A stretch of 64,000 bases of DNA from Frondihabitans australicus (GCF_003634555.1 NZ_RBKS01000001.1:2542001-2606000); one strand, 5' to 3'. Positions 7,976-17,311 are shown, counted from the first letter of the stretch. The notes: generated by a model from the sequence alone, not told the origin. A program made the numbers and translations.

Positions 7976-9013
7976 GTGGCGACCGAACGCCCCAGACGGC
8001 GGCCCAGCATGGCCGATGTCGGCCGCGCCAGCGGCGTCTCCGCGCAGACCGTGTCGCGCTACTACACCGGCGGCTACGTCTCCCCCGCGACCCGCGACCT
8101 CATCGAGCGCGCCGTCGGCGAGCTGGGCTACCAGCACAACAAGCTGCCGAGCATCCTCCGCGCCCAGCACACCGACGCGATCGGCTTCCTGTCGATGGGG
8201 CCGCTGAACTACGGCAACTCGGGCATCCTCACCGGCATCAGCCGGGCGGCGAGGGCCGAGGGCCAGACCCTTCTCACGACGCAGCTCGACCTCGATCCTG
8301 AGTCCCCTTCGTCGCAGCGCGAGTTCACGCGCACCCTCGAGAGCTTCCTCTCCGTGCGGGTCGACGGCATCGTCGTCGGCACCCCCTACGTCGGCCTCGA
8401 GAAGCTGCTCGAGGCGGTCGGCCGCACGGTGCCGATCGTGTCGCTCTCGGAGGTGACGTACGAGGGCATCGACACCGTGCACGCCGACTCGTACGGGGCG
8501 GCTCGCCTGGCGGTGCGGCACCTGATCGAGCTGGGGCACCGCCGGATCCTGCATCTGGCCGGCCCCGGCAACCGCAACGAGTCGGGCGAGCGCGTGCGCG
8601 GCTACCGCGACGAGCTTTCGGCGGCGGGCATCGCCGAGCTGCCGATCGTCCGGTGCGACGAGTGGGACGCCGTCTCGGGCGCGAGCGGGGCCGAGCGGGC
8701 CGACCCGTCGACGTTCACGGCCGTCTTCTCGGCGAACGACGAGCTCGCCCTCGGCTTCATGAGCGTCATGCGCTCGCGCGGGCTCGTCGCGCCGCGCGAC
8801 TACTCCATCGCAGGAGTCGACGACATGCCCGAGGCGCGCTTCTTCGCCCCGTCTCTGACCTCCGCCCGCCTCGACTTCGAGGAGCTCGGCGAGACCGCTC
8901 TGCGGATGATCCTCGGCCGGATCCACGACGTCGAGCAGACGCCGCGCGAGGTGATCCCGGCCGTGCTCTCGGTCCGCGAGTCGACTGGCGCTCCCGCGGC
9001 CGCGACGACCTAG
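7976..9013 (+). CDS. LacI family regulator of the divergent sugar operon
   Basis: A 345-residue LacI/GalR regulator. The helix-turn-helix is at about residues 11-32 (SMADVGRASGVSAQTVSRYY). The hinge reads YQHNKLPSILRAQ, lacking the usual YRPNxxAR. The effector domain follows, with IGFLSMGPLNYGN, the HADSYGAARLAVRHLIELGHRRILHLAGP core and VDDMPEARFFAPSLTS. GTG start with GAAGGAGG site. It is divergent from the 7,766 operon, whose promoter carries two palindromes suited to this family. The C-terminal end overlaps the convergent oxidoreductase by four bases. The inducer is presumably the transported sugar. Confidence 0.9.
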   Translation: MATERPRRRPSMADVGRASGVSAQTVSRYYTGGYVSPATRDLIERAVGELGYQHNKLPSILRAQHTDAIGFLSMGPLNYGNSGILTGISRAARAEGQTLLTTQLDLDPESPSSQREFTRTLESFLSVRVDGIVVGTPYVGLEKLLEAVGRTVPIVSLSEVTYEGIDTVHADSYGAARLAVRHLIELGHRRILHLAGPGNRNESGERVRGYRDELSAAGIAELPIVRCDEWDAVSGASGAERADPSTFTAVFSANDELALGFMSVMRSRGLVAPRDYSIAGVDDMPEARFFAPSLTSARLDFEELGETALRMILGRIHDVEQTPREVIPAVLSVRESTGAPAAATT

Positions 9014-10356
9014 AGGCGCACGCCGAGGCCGAGCTCGTCGACTGTGACGGCCCGGCCGTCCTGCAGCGAACGGTTACCCGCGATGCCGACGGCGACCGAC
9101 CGCACGCCGTCCGCCCACGTCGCCGCGCGCCCGAGCGGATCGCCGCCGGGCCCACGGAACACGTCGTTCATGAGCAGCGCGTCTCCCCCGCCGTGGCCGC
9201 CGGCACCCGACTCGATCGGCACCTCGCGCGCCGCCTCCCACAGCCGCTGCACGACCAGCCGCTCGCCGACTCGGCGCGCCGCCGCCGCCGCAACTCCCCC
9301 GTCGTCGGCGACGGCACTGGGGTCGATGGCGCGCTCCCCGTCGAGCAGCACCGCCGCCCGCTCGACCACGTCGAGCTCGGCCCGGCCCTCCGTGCCCGTG
9401 ATCGCGACGCGGTAGCCCTCCCAGGGCGCATACGTCGTCAGCGAGTACGACATGCTCGCGCCACCCGTGTAGTCGACCACCGCAGACAGGGTGTCCTCGA
9501 CGTCGATGCCGGCCGAGAACACGTCGCGATCGCGGAGGTACCCGTCGAGCGGCTCGGCGTCGAGATAGAGGGCTCGGAGGCGCGGATCCTGCCGCAGATC
9601 CAGCTGGAACGGGTCGGTCGGGCCGTCGTGGGTGCCCCGGGCCGGCCTCTCGCCGAGCCCCCGGCGCGCGGCGTTCGCGTCGCCGTAGAACCGCAGCCCG
9701 CCCGAGAGGAAGACGCGGCGGGGCGAGTCGCCGAGCCACCAGTTCACGAGGTCGAAGTGGTGCGACGCCTTGTGCAGCTGCAGGCCGCCGGAGTGCTCCC
9801 GCTCGCGATGCCAGCGCCGGAAGTAGTCGGCGCCGTGCATCGAGTCGAGCACCCACTCGAAGTGCACGGCCGTCGGGGTGCCGATCGCGCCCGACGCGAC
9901 GACGCTCTTGAGCGCGGCATTGCGCGGCGAGTAGCGGTAGTTGAACGTCACGACGACTTCGCGACCGGTCTCCGCCACGGCTCGCGCGATCGTGCGCACT
10001 CCCTCGGCGTCGATGGTGAGGGGCTTCTCGACGACCACGTCGGCTCCGGCCCGCAGGGCCAGGTCGATGTAGTGCGCGTGCCGGAAGTCGGGCGTCGTGG
10101 CGATCACACGGTCGATCGCCTCGCGCTCGATCACCCCGGCCAGATCGTCGGGCCTGACGAATCGGGCCGCAGGAGCCGCGTCACCCAGCCTCGCCAGATG
10201 CCACCGGGCGCGCGCCTCGTTGCAGTCCGACACCGCCACGAGCTCTGCCACATCGGACTGCGACCCCGTGATCGCGTCGAGCCAGGTCTGCGCCCGACTC
10301 CCGGCTCCGACGAGGGCGTAGCGGCGGCGGGGCGGGGTCTGAGCGGCGGCGGTCAT
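9010..10356 (-). CDS. Gfo/Idh/MocA family oxidoreductase (long form)
   Basis: A 448-residue NAD(P)-dependent oxidoreductase. A Rossmann N-terminus (RYALVGAGSRAQTWLDAI) is followed by the EKP motif in VVVEKPLTID and by a C-terminal domain containing HKASHHFDLVNWWLGD, which carries the conserved His of the family. It is longer than the usual 330-380 residues because of inserts in the second domain (residues about 215-285). It starts at an ATG with a GGAGG site. The 3' end overlaps the convergent LacI gene by four bases. It probably acts on a sugar or inositol derivative linked to the sugar operons on either side. The substrate is not inferable. Confidence 0.88.
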   Translation of the reverse strand: MTAAAQTPPRRRYALVGAGSRAQTWLDAITGSQSDVAELVAVSDCNEARARWHLARLGDAAPAARFVRPDDLAGVIEREAIDRVIATTPDFRHAHYIDLALRAGADVVVEKPLTIDAEGVRTIARAVAETGREVVVTFNYRYSPRNAALKSVVASGAIGTPTAVHFEWVLDSMHGADYFRRWHREREHSGGLQLHKASHHFDLVNWWLGDSPRRVFLSGGLRFYGDANAARRGLGERPARGTHDGPTDPFQLDLRQDPRLRALYLDAEPLDGYLRDRDVFSAGIDVEDTLSAVVDYTGGASMSYSLTTYAPWEGYRVAITGTEGRAELDVVERAAVLLDGERAIDPSAVADDGGVAAAAARRVGERLVVQRLWEAAREVPIESGAGGHGGGDALLMNDVFRGPGGDPLGRAATWADGVRSVAVGIAGNRSLQDGRAVTVDELGLGVRL

Positions 10357-10409
10357 GCCTCCGGTCTACTCGCCGGGCGCGGCGACCCGTCAGGGCGCAG
10401 GATCGGCGC

Positions 10410-10760
10410 ATGCCCCTCCCGCAAGGCCCCGACGGCCTCGACATCGTCGCCTTCGCCTCCGTCGGCGAGCTGCGATCGTGGCTGACGCAGGCGGGGCCCA
10501 CTCACGCCGCCGTGTGGGTGAGGGTGTTCACGGGGAGGGCGGACGTGCCCAGCGTCACGTTCGCCGAGCTCCTGGAGGAGGGCATCGCGTTCGGCTGGAG
10601 CGAGAGCACGCGCAAGTCGTACGACGAGGTCTCGTACCTGCAGCGCTTCGGTCCGCGCCGGTCGCGCGGCACGGCGTCGCCGCGCAATGTGGCCATCGCA
10701 GAACGGCTGGACGTCGAGGGGCGCCTCACCGACCAGGGGCGACGTGCGCTGGGGTGGTGA
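10410..10760 (+). CDS. YdeI/OmpD-associated-like small protein
   Basis: A 116-residue protein with the YdeI-type core: an N-terminal FASVGELRSWL segment, the AVWVRVFTG strand, the helix FAELLEEGIAFGWSES and the basic stretch FGPRRSRG...NVAIAERL. Family members are usually near 190 residues with a C-terminal helical part that is absent here, so this is a short form. The family is loosely connected to envelope stress and bacteriocin protection, but its biochemical role is unclear. It is divergent from the oxidoreductase at 10,356, with a 53-bp gap. Confidence 0.65.
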   Translation: MPLPQGPDGLDIVAFASVGELRSWLTQAGPTHAAVWVRVFTGRADVPSVTFAELLEEGIAFGWSESTRKSYDEVSYLQRFGPRRSRGTASPRNVAIAERLDVEGRLTDQGRRALGW

Positions 10761-10791
10761 CGCGCCAGAGTCGCCGACGAGTCGGCGGAGC

Positions 10792-10804
10792 GACCATGAT
10801 GGTC
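10792..10804. promoter_or_regulatory. 13-bp palindrome upstream of the second LacI gene
   Basis: GACCATGATGGTC has perfect six-base arms around one central base and lies 13 bases before the GTG of the LacI gene, overlapping its probable promoter and leader. It may be an autoregulatory operator. A second dyad, CGCCGA..TCGGCG at 10,772-10,787, lies just upstream. Confidence 0.35.
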
Positions 10805-10817
10805 ACGGGAGGTCTTC

Positions 10818-11831
10818 GTGGCGGTCAGCATGGGCGACGTGGCGGCGCACGCCGGCGTCTCGCAGCGCACCGTGTCGAACGTCGTGAACCGCTCCGCGAA
10901 CGTCGCGCCCGCAACTCGAGCCCGCGTCGAAGCGAGTCTCGCGGCTCTCGGCTACCGGCCGAACGCCGCCGCTCGCAAGCTCCGCAGCGGCCGGACGGGT
11001 GCGATCACGCTCGCCCTCCCCGGCTTCGACGAGCGGTACTTCGCCGACCTCGCCGAGGCGGTGATCCGGCACGCGCGCGACCTCGGGGTGGACGTGCTGG
11101 TCGAGACCACGGGCGGTGACCACGAGCGCGAGTTGGCGATCCTGCGAGGCCGTCAGGGGCTTCTCACCGACGGCGTGATCATGTCGGCGGTGACCATCGG
11201 CTCGGCCGACGAGAGCGTGCAGCGCGCACCGTATCCGCTCGTGCTCGTCGGCGACCACGAGTTCGAGGGGCCGGTCGACCACGTCGGGATCCCGAACCGC
11301 AAGGCCGCGCGTGCCGCCGTCGAGCATCTCTTCGCCACGGGCAGGAGGCGCGTCGCCCTCGTCGGCGAGAACGACGAGTCGCTCGACTCGGCGTCGCTCC
11401 GCAAGCAGGGGTACTTCGCGGCGCTCGAGCATCGTGGCGTCCCCGCGAGCGAGGCTATCGTCGTTGCGGCGCCCTGGCAGTACGAGGCCGGGGAGGCCGT
11501 CGTGGCCGCACTCCTCGCCCGCGACGAGATGCCCGACGGCATCTTCGCGATGAACGACTCCCTGGCGCTCGGCGTGATATCAGCGCTGCTACGCGCAGGC
11601 GTCCGGGTGCCGCAGGACTGCGCCGTCGTCGGCTTCGACGACACCCTCGAGGCCCGCCACGGGTTCCCCACGCTGACGTCCGTCGCCCCGTCGCTCGACG
11701 AGATCGCGGCCAATGCGCTGGACATGCTCCGCGCCCAGTTCATCGACGCCGGCGCCGAGCGGGCGAGCGTCGAGCGTCGCCACGTGGCGTTCGAGCTCCG
11801 CGTGCGGGAGTCGAGCGCCCCCGCCGAATAA
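10818..11831 (+). CDS. LacI family regulator of the second sugar operon
   Basis: A 337-residue LacI/GalR protein. The helix-turn-helix lies at residues 4-26 (SMGDVAAHAGVSQRTVSNVV), followed by a canonical hinge (YRPNAAARKLRSGRTG). The periplasmic-binding-protein-like effector domain includes DHVGIPNRKAARAAVEHLFATGRRRVALVG and VVGFDDTLEARHGFPTLTSV. GTG start with GGGAGG five to six bases upstream; an ATG four codons later is an alternative. It is codirectional with the operon at 11,945 and 113 bp upstream, and two ACGT-centred operators in the gap are its likely targets. Confidence 0.9.
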   Translation: MAVSMGDVAAHAGVSQRTVSNVVNRSANVAPATRARVEASLAALGYRPNAAARKLRSGRTGAITLALPGFDERYFADLAEAVIRHARDLGVDVLVETTGGDHERELAILRGRQGLLTDGVIMSAVTIGSADESVQRAPYPLVLVGDHEFEGPVDHVGIPNRKAARAAVEHLFATGRRRVALVGENDESLDSASLRKQGYFAALEHRGVPASEAIVVAAPWQYEAGEAVVAALLARDEMPDGIFAMNDSLALGVISALLRAGVRVPQDCAVVGFDDTLEARHGFPTLTSVAPSLDEIAANALDMLRAQFIDAGAERASVERRHVAFELRVRESSAPAE

Positions 11832-11835
11832 CCCC

Positions 11836-11896
11836 TTGCGCGTGCGCGCGAGCGTCTCTACACTCCCAATTGCTACGTCGCATTGCTACGTGGCAA
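11836..11896 (+). promoter_or_regulatory. Promoter and tandem ACGT-centred operators of the second sugar operon
   Basis: TTGCGC (11,836-11,841) and TACACT (11,859-11,864) are spaced by 17 bases. Immediately downstream, TTGCTACGTCGCAT (11,870-11,883) and TTGCTACGTGGCAA (11,883-11,896) are tandem near-palindromes with central ACGT, 13 bp apart. The second has fully complementary TTGC/GCAA arms. Placement at the expected transcript start fits repression by a LacI-family protein. Confidence 0.55.
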
Positions 11897-11944
11897 TTTC
11901 GCACACCGACGGCTCCGCCGCCGTGATCCACGAAGGAGTGGACG

Positions 11945-13300
11945 ATGCAACGAACCCCCTCACCACCCGCCGGCGGCCTCGGCCGTCGCACGTTCCTGCT
12001 CGGCGCACTGGGTGCGCTCGGTGCCGCAGGAGCCACGGTCGGCGTCGTCGCCGATCCTCTCGCCGGCCCCGCCGATGCCGCCACCCGCCGAATGCAGCTC
12101 CAGTTCTGGCACCTGCTCGGCGGCGCCGACGGCGAGAACATGAACACGATCCTGGGCCGCGTCAACCGGATCGACCCGAAGGCGACCGTCCGGCAGACGG
12201 TGCTCGCCTGGGGCACGCCGTATTACACCAAGCTCGCCATGGCCGCGGCGGGAGGCCGTCCACCGGACCTCGCGATCTCCCACCTGTCGCGCCTCGAGGG
12301 CTACGCCCCCGGCGGCCTCTTCGACGAGTGGGACATCTCGCGCTTCGCGAAGTACGGCATCAGCGCCGACGACTTCACGAAGCCGACGTTCAAGCGGATG
12401 CACGTGAACGGCAAGCTCTACGCGATCGCCCTCGACTCCCACTCGTTCGTCCGCTTCTTCAACCACGACATCGCGAAGAAGGCCGGAGTCCTCGCCGCCG
12501 ACGGCACCCTCCAGCCCACGACGACCGTGGCCGAGTTCCTCGACCAGGCGAAGGCGATGAAGTCGGTGACCGGCAAGCTCGGTCTGTCGTACGGGTATCT
12601 CGGCGATCCTGCGAACATGTGGCGGCTGTTCTGGACCTTCTACAGCCAGCTCGGCGCGACCATGTCGGCGACGAAGTCGAAGCTCGTGTTCGATCGCTCG
12701 GCGTTCAGCGAGGCGCTCGGGACGATGAAGAAGCTGCTCTCCTCGAGCGTCTCCGAGCAGCAGGCGAGCGACGGATTCTCGTTCTCGACCTTCACCGCGA
12801 AGCAGTCGGGCGAGATGTTCACCGGCGTCTGGGACCTCTCGGGCCTCAAGGCCTCCGGGATCGCACTCGACGCCTCGCCGATCCCGAACCTGTTCGGCAC
12901 CGGCATCGACGCCGTCTGGGGCGACTCGCACTCGTTCGTGCTGCCGCATCAGGACGACCTCGACGAGGCTCGTCGCGAGGCCAGCTACCAGGCCGTCGCC
13001 CTCGTGCTCAAGAACTCGCTCACCTGGGCCAAGGGCGGCCACACGCCCGCCTACCAGCCGGTCGTCCACTCGTCGGCGTTCTCGAAGCTCGAGCCGAACG
13101 GCCACTACGCGAAGACCGCCACGTTCCTGCACTACGACCCGCAGCTCGCCTTCGCCGGCTCGGGCTCGAACTGGCAGAACGACTTCGGCCAGACCGTCCA
13201 GTCGGCACTCATGGGCGCCGGATCCGTGAAGGCCGCCCGCGACGAGTTCACCTCGATGAGCAACCAGTACGTCCAGCACGCGGTGCCGACCGATGACTAG
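11945..13300 (+). CDS. ABC sugar-binding protein with Tat signal (no lipobox)
   Basis: A 451-residue family-1-type binding protein. The N-terminus has a twin-arginine signal (GLGRRTFLLGALGALG, Arg14-Arg15) and a probable cleavage site after ADA near residue 46. No lipobox cysteine is present. The mature part includes LQFWHLLGGADGENM, KLAMAAAGGRPPDLAI and LAYGGLF-like segments. The start is an ATG with GAAGGAGTG. An untethered Tat-exported binding protein is unusual for a Gram-positive importer, where lipoprotein anchoring is the rule. It heads an operon with two permeases, a dehydrogenase and an oxidoreductase. Confidence 0.88.
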   Translation: MQRTPSPPAGGLGRRTFLLGALGALGAAGATVGVVADPLAGPADAATRRMQLQFWHLLGGADGENMNTILGRVNRIDPKATVRQTVLAWGTPYYTKLAMAAAGGRPPDLAISHLSRLEGYAPGGLFDEWDISRFAKYGISADDFTKPTFKRMHVNGKLYAIALDSHSFVRFFNHDIAKKAGVLAADGTLQPTTTVAEFLDQAKAMKSVTGKLGLSYGYLGDPANMWRLFWTFYSQLGATMSATKSKLVFDRSAFSEALGTMKKLLSSSVSEQQASDGFSFSTFTAKQSGEMFTGVWDLSGLKASGIALDASPIPNLFGTGIDAVWGDSHSFVLPHQDDLDEARREASYQAVALVLKNSLTWAKGGHTPAYQPVVHSSAFSKLEPNGHYAKTATFLHYDPQLAFAGSGSNWQNDFGQTVQSALMGAGSVKAARDEFTSMSNQYVQHAVPTDD

Positions 13301-13325
13301 TCCGTCCACTTCGAAGGGGTCACCG

Positions 13326-14294
13326 ATGACCACGCGAAAGAGCCGATCGACCTCGGCGAACCTGCTCTACGTCCTCCCGTTCTTCGTCCTGTTCGCCGTG
13401 TTCTTCGCGTGGCCGACGGTCTACGGCCTCTACCTGAGCTTCACCGACCGCAACCTGGCCGCGGCGAAGGGCCCGAGCCTCGTCGGCTTCGCGAACTACC
13501 TGGAGGCGTTCAGCGACCCGTCGATGTGGAGCTCGCTGGCGAACACGCTCTGGTTCACCGTGATCACGACGATCCCGCTCGTGATCCTGGCGCTGGTCGT
13601 CGCGCTCCTCATCAACATGAACCTGCGCGGCACCTGGTTCTGGCGCCTCTCGGTGTTCATGCCCTACCTGTTCGCGTCGACCGTCGTCAGCCTGATCTGG
13701 GTGTGGCTGTTCGATCCGAACCTCGGTCTCGTGAACACCCTGCTGAGCCACCTCGGCATCACCGGGCCGGCCTGGCTGCAGGATCCCGGCACGGCCATGT
13801 CAGGCGTCGCGGTCGCCACGGTCTGGTGGACGATCGGGTTCAACTTCCTGCTCTACCTCTCGGCGCTGCAGAACATCCCGCAGCAGCTCTACGAGGCGGC
13901 TGCGGTCGACGGGGCGACGAAGTGGCGCCAGGTGAGGTCCATCACGCTGCCGCTCCTCGGCCGGACGACGGGGCTCGTGGTGGCGCTCCAGATCCTGGCG
14001 TCCCTCAAGGTCTTCGACCAGATCTACCAGATGACCGGCGGCGGCCCGAACGGGGCGACGCGATCGATCCTCGAGTACGTCTACGACACCGGGTTCTCGA
14101 ACTACCGACTCGGCTACGCCTCCGCCATCTCGTACGTGTTCTTCGCGATCATCCTCATCCTGAGCATCGCGCAGTTCTCGATCTTCAACCGTCGCGGCTC
14201 GGCCGGCGCAGACGCGTCGCGGGTCGCGGTCCCCGAACCCGCAGAAGCGCCGACGCCCGCGCTTCGCCCCCTCACCCCGGAGGCAGCACGATGA
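13326..14294 (+). CDS. Carbohydrate ABC transporter permease, MalF/UgpA type
   Basis: A 322-residue permease with six membrane segments, the family EAA loop (QQLYEAAAVDGATKWRQVRSITLPLLG) and a hydrophilic Pro/Ala-rich tail of about 35 residues. I chose the ATG at 13,326 because GAAGGGG lies eight bases upstream. An ATG at 13,293 in the same frame overlaps the binding-protein stop and would add eleven residues. It pairs with the following permease. As in the first system, no ATPase gene is present. Confidence 0.9.
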   Translation: MTTRKSRSTSANLLYVLPFFVLFAVFFAWPTVYGLYLSFTDRNLAAAKGPSLVGFANYLEAFSDPSMWSSLANTLWFTVITTIPLVILALVVALLINMNLRGTWFWRLSVFMPYLFASTVVSLIWVWLFDPNLGLVNTLLSHLGITGPAWLQDPGTAMSGVAVATVWWTIGFNFLLYLSALQNIPQQLYEAAAVDGATKWRQVRSITLPLLGRTTGLVVALQILASLKVFDQIYQMTGGGPNGATRSILEYVYDTGFSNYRLGYASAISYVFFAIILILSIAQFSIFNRRGSAGADASRVAVPEPAEAPTPALRPLTPEAAR

Positions 14295-15199
14295 GCGCCG
14301 TTCTCGTCCCCTCGCACACCGAACCCCAGCGGCGATCCGCTCAGGGCGCAGGATCGCCGACACCTCACCGGAGACACGTCACCGCCGGCACCGTGCTGTC
14401 GTACGTGGCCGTCGCCGTCCTCGCCGTGATCTGGCTGGTCCCGCTCTTCTGGGCGGTCAACACCGCCTTCAAGTCCGAGACCGACGCCTCCGCGAGCCCC
14501 GTCCACGTGTTGCCGGCGCACGGCTACACGGTCGACGCCTTCCGGCTCATCTTCCAGTCGGGCCGGGTGCAGGTGTGGCTCGGCAACAGCGTGATCGTCG
14601 CCGTCGCCGTCACGGCGATCACGCTCGTCGTCTCGACGCTCTGCGCCTACGCGTTCGCGCGGCTGGACTTCCCGTTCCGCCGCGTGCTCTACACGATCAC
14701 GGTGGGGTCGATCCTGGTGCCGACCCAGATCTTCATCGTGCCGCTGTACGACGAGCTGCGGAGCCTTCACATGATCGACACGTACTGGGCGATCATCCTG
14801 CCCCAGACCATCGCGCCCGTGATGGTGTTCGTGCTCAAGCGGTTCTTCGACGAGATCCCGCGCGAGCTCGAGGAGGCGGCGCTCGTCGACGGAGCCTCGC
14901 GCCTGCGGATCTTCGGTCAGATCGTCCTGCCGCTGAGCCGGCCGATCATCGCGGCGGTGTCGATCTTCGTGTTCATCGGCGCCTGGAACAACTTCCTCCT
15001 GCCGTTCATCGTCACGAACAACCCGAACCTGATGACGCTGCCGGTCGGCCTGCAGACGGTGACGCCCGGCTACGGCGTGACCTACGCCCTGCAGATGGCC
15101 GAGGCGGTGTTCGCGGCGCTCCCCCTGATCGTCGTGTTCGTGCTGTTCCAGCGGCAGATCATCCGCGGCATCGCGACCACCGGCATCGCCGGTCAATGA
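14291..15199 (+). CDS. Carbohydrate ABC transporter permease, MalG type
   Basis: A 302-residue permease with six helices and the EAA motif (RELEEAALVDGASRLRIFGQIVLPLSRPII). The ATG overlaps the upstream TGA (ATGA). An N-terminal cytoplasmic tail of about 35 residues precedes the first membrane segment. The GCAGGATC octamer occurs inside the tail at 14,348. It completes the CUT1 channel for the Tat-exported binding protein. Confidence 0.92.
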   Translation: MSAVLVPSHTEPQRRSAQGAGSPTPHRRHVTAGTVLSYVAVAVLAVIWLVPLFWAVNTAFKSETDASASPVHVLPAHGYTVDAFRLIFQSGRVQVWLGNSVIVAVAVTAITLVVSTLCAYAFARLDFPFRRVLYTITVGSILVPTQIFIVPLYDELRSLHMIDTYWAIILPQTIAPVMVFVLKRFFDEIPRELEEAALVDGASRLRIFGQIVLPLSRPIIAAVSIFVFIGAWNNFLLPFIVTNNPNLMTLPVGLQTVTPGYGVTYALQMAEAVFAALPLIVVFVLFQRQIIRGIATTGIAGQ

Positions 15200-15290
15200 C
15201 CGCTCGGGGCGCGGACCACCTCCTCAGCTCGGCCCGCGCCCCGGGCACTCCCCTTCTCCTCGCTCCATCCCACGCCAGAAAGAGACGCCG

Positions 15291-16319
15291 ATGCACACCC
15301 TCACCACCGCTCGAGCACCGTTCTTCCGCCCGGGCGGCCGCATCGAGTTCCGCGACCACGAGTACCCTGAGCCCGGGCCCGGCGAGCTGCTGCTGCGCCC
15401 GCGCGCGAACGCGGTGTGCGGCACCGATCGCGCGTTCTGGAACGCGGGCGCCGATCACGTGCCAGGTCACGAGACCTCGGGCGTCGTCATCGAGGCAGGA
15501 TCCGACACGACCACGGCGATCGGAACCCGCGGCGTCGTGTTCCTCATGGACTACTGCGGCCGCTGCCGCAGCTGCCTCCTCGGGGCGACGAACCAGTGCC
15601 TCGACAAGCGCGCCGACCGGGGCATCGCACAGGACGGCGGGTACGGGCCCCTCGAGATCGTCTCGGAGAGCCAGTTCTTCCCGATCCCCGACGACGTCGG
15701 CTTCGTCACCGCCACGATGCTGCTCGACGTCATGGGCACGTCCGGCCACGCGATCGGCCGGGCCCGTCTCGTGCGGCCCGACATCGAGTCGGTCTACATC
15801 GCCGGAGCCGGCCCGATCGGCCTGGGCCTCTTGGTCATGTCGCGCCTCGTGCTCGGCACGGACATCCCGGTGCACATCAGCGACGTGTCCGCTTGGCGCC
15901 GGGACTTCGCGGCGACGCTCGGCGGGATCCCCGTCGACGCCTCGGATCCTGCCGCCATGGGGTCGGTGGGCACGCCCGACGTCGCCTTCGACTCGTCGGG
16001 CAAGGAGGTCGCGCGCAGGGCAGCCCTCGACGTGCTCGGGCAGCGCGGCGCTCTCGTCTGCGTGGGGCACGGCGAGACCGTGACGCTCGACGTCTCGCGC
16101 GACCTGCTCGCGCCGGAGCACGCCGTGCTCGGCTCGGAGTACTTCCGCTTCGACGAGCTGCCCGGCAACCTCGAGCTGCTCCGGGCGAATCTCGACTACG
16201 TGGGCAGCGTCGTCACGGACGTCGTGCCGGTCGAGGAGATCGACCGCGCCTTCGAGCTCTTCCTGGGCGGCGAGACGGGTAAGGTCGTCGTCGTCCAGGG
16301 CGACGAGGAGGCAGCGTGA
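15291..16319 (+). CDS. Zinc-dependent medium-chain dehydrogenase (MDR)
   Basis: A 342-residue alcohol/polyol dehydrogenase. The catalytic-zinc region has CGTDR (Cys near 43) and GHETSG. The structural-zinc loop is complete (CGRCRSCLLGATNQC). The Rossmann motif is GAGPIGLGLL near residue 170. Likely reaction: oxidation of a secondary alcohol of a sugar, polyol or inositol with NAD(P). It lies 91 bp after the permease, with AAAGAGACG before the ATG, and its 3' end overlaps the next gene. With the binding protein and the following oxidoreductase it suggests a short catabolic path for an imported sugar or cyclitol. Confidence 0.88.
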   Translation: MHTLTTARAPFFRPGGRIEFRDHEYPEPGPGELLLRPRANAVCGTDRAFWNAGADHVPGHETSGVVIEAGSDTTTAIGTRGVVFLMDYCGRCRSCLLGATNQCLDKRADRGIAQDGGYGPLEIVSESQFFPIPDDVGFVTATMLLDVMGTSGHAIGRARLVRPDIESVYIAGAGPIGLGLLVMSRLVLGTDIPVHISDVSAWRRDFAATLGGIPVDASDPAAMGSVGTPDVAFDSSGKEVARRAALDVLGQRGALVCVGHGETVTLDVSRDLLAPEHAVLGSEYFRFDELPGNLELLRANLDYVGSVVTDVVPVEEIDRAFELFLGGETGKVVVVQGDEEAA

Positions 16320-17305
16320 GCGATGGCCCGCCTCCGCTTCGCGTCGTCGTCGTCGGCCCGGGCGGTTGGGGGCAGCAGCACACGCGCGTCTTCGCCGGGC
16401 GGCCCGACACGTCGCTCGCCGGCATCGTCGGGCGCGACGCCTCACGGACGACGGCACGGGCGGCGGACCTCGGCACGACCGGCTACACCGACCTCGACCG
16501 CATGCTCGACGAGGCGCGGCCCGATCTCATCACGGTGTCGCTGCCGAACGAGGAGCACTTCGAGCCGACCCTGCGCCTGCTCGAGACCGGGATCCCCCTT
16601 CTCGTCGAGAAGCCGCTCGTGTTCGACCTCGACGAGGCGGACGCGCTTCTCGCCGCTGCCGCCGCTTCCGCGTCGTTCTTTGCGATCGACTTCAACCACC
16701 GGTACGCCGAGCCGGTCCAGCGCACCCGGCGGGCTCTGGACGAGGGCAGGATCGGCGATCCTGTGTTCGCCACCTGGCGATTCGGCGGCGAGCCGAACCT
16801 CGGCGCCACGCCCCACAAGAACCTCATCGAGACGCAGTGCCACGCGTTCGACATGCTCGAGCACCTGCTCGGCCCGATCTCGTCGGTGGTGTCGCAGTCG
16901 GCGTCGTTCTCCGGCACGGGGTCGACCGTCGCACTGGCCCTCTCGTTCGCGAACGGCGCCGTCGGCACGCTGCTCGGATCGTACGACTCGTCCTATGCCT
17001 ACCCGGGCACGCATCTTCTCGAGGTGAACGGCACCTCGGGGAGAGCCGTCGTCGTCGACACCGTGCAGCGGTTCGAGCTGTCGCGAGTCGGCGACACCGA
17101 CACGACCGTCTGGCAGGCGGGGTACTTCGACGACTCGGCTCGGTCGTTCGCAGCGACGTTCGATCGCTACGTCGACGACCTGCTGCGAGCGCTCCGGGCA
17201 GGATCGCCGCCGCCCGTCCCCGCGACCGCCGGGCGCCGGGCGCTGTTCCTGGCGCGGTGCGCGATCGAGTCGGCGGAGTCCGGTCGGCGCGTCGCGACGA
17301 CGTGA
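16316..17305 (+). CDS. Gfo/Idh/MocA family oxidoreductase
   Basis: A 329-residue NAD(P)-dependent oxidoreductase with VVVVGPGGWGQQH at the N-terminus, the EKP motif in LLVEKPLVFD, and the conserved His in ETQCHAFDMLEHLLGP. GTG start overlapping the dehydrogenase TGA (GTGA). Length is normal for the family. As the last gene of the operon it likely acts after the zinc dehydrogenase on the same substrate. It ends six bases before the convergent amidohydrolase. Confidence 0.9.
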   Translation: MSDGPPPLRVVVVGPGGWGQQHTRVFAGRPDTSLAGIVGRDASRTTARAADLGTTGYTDLDRMLDEARPDLITVSLPNEEHFEPTLRLLETGIPLLVEKPLVFDLDEADALLAAAAASASFFAIDFNHRYAEPVQRTRRALDEGRIGDPVFATWRFGGEPNLGATPHKNLIETQCHAFDMLEHLLGPISSVVSQSASFSGTGSTVALALSFANGAVGTLLGSYDSSYAYPGTHLLEVNGTSGRAVVVDTVQRFELSRVGDTDTTVWQAGYFDDSARSFAATFDRYVDDLLRALRAGSPPPVPATAGRRALFLARCAIESAESGRRVATT

Positions 17306-17311
17306 CCCGCG

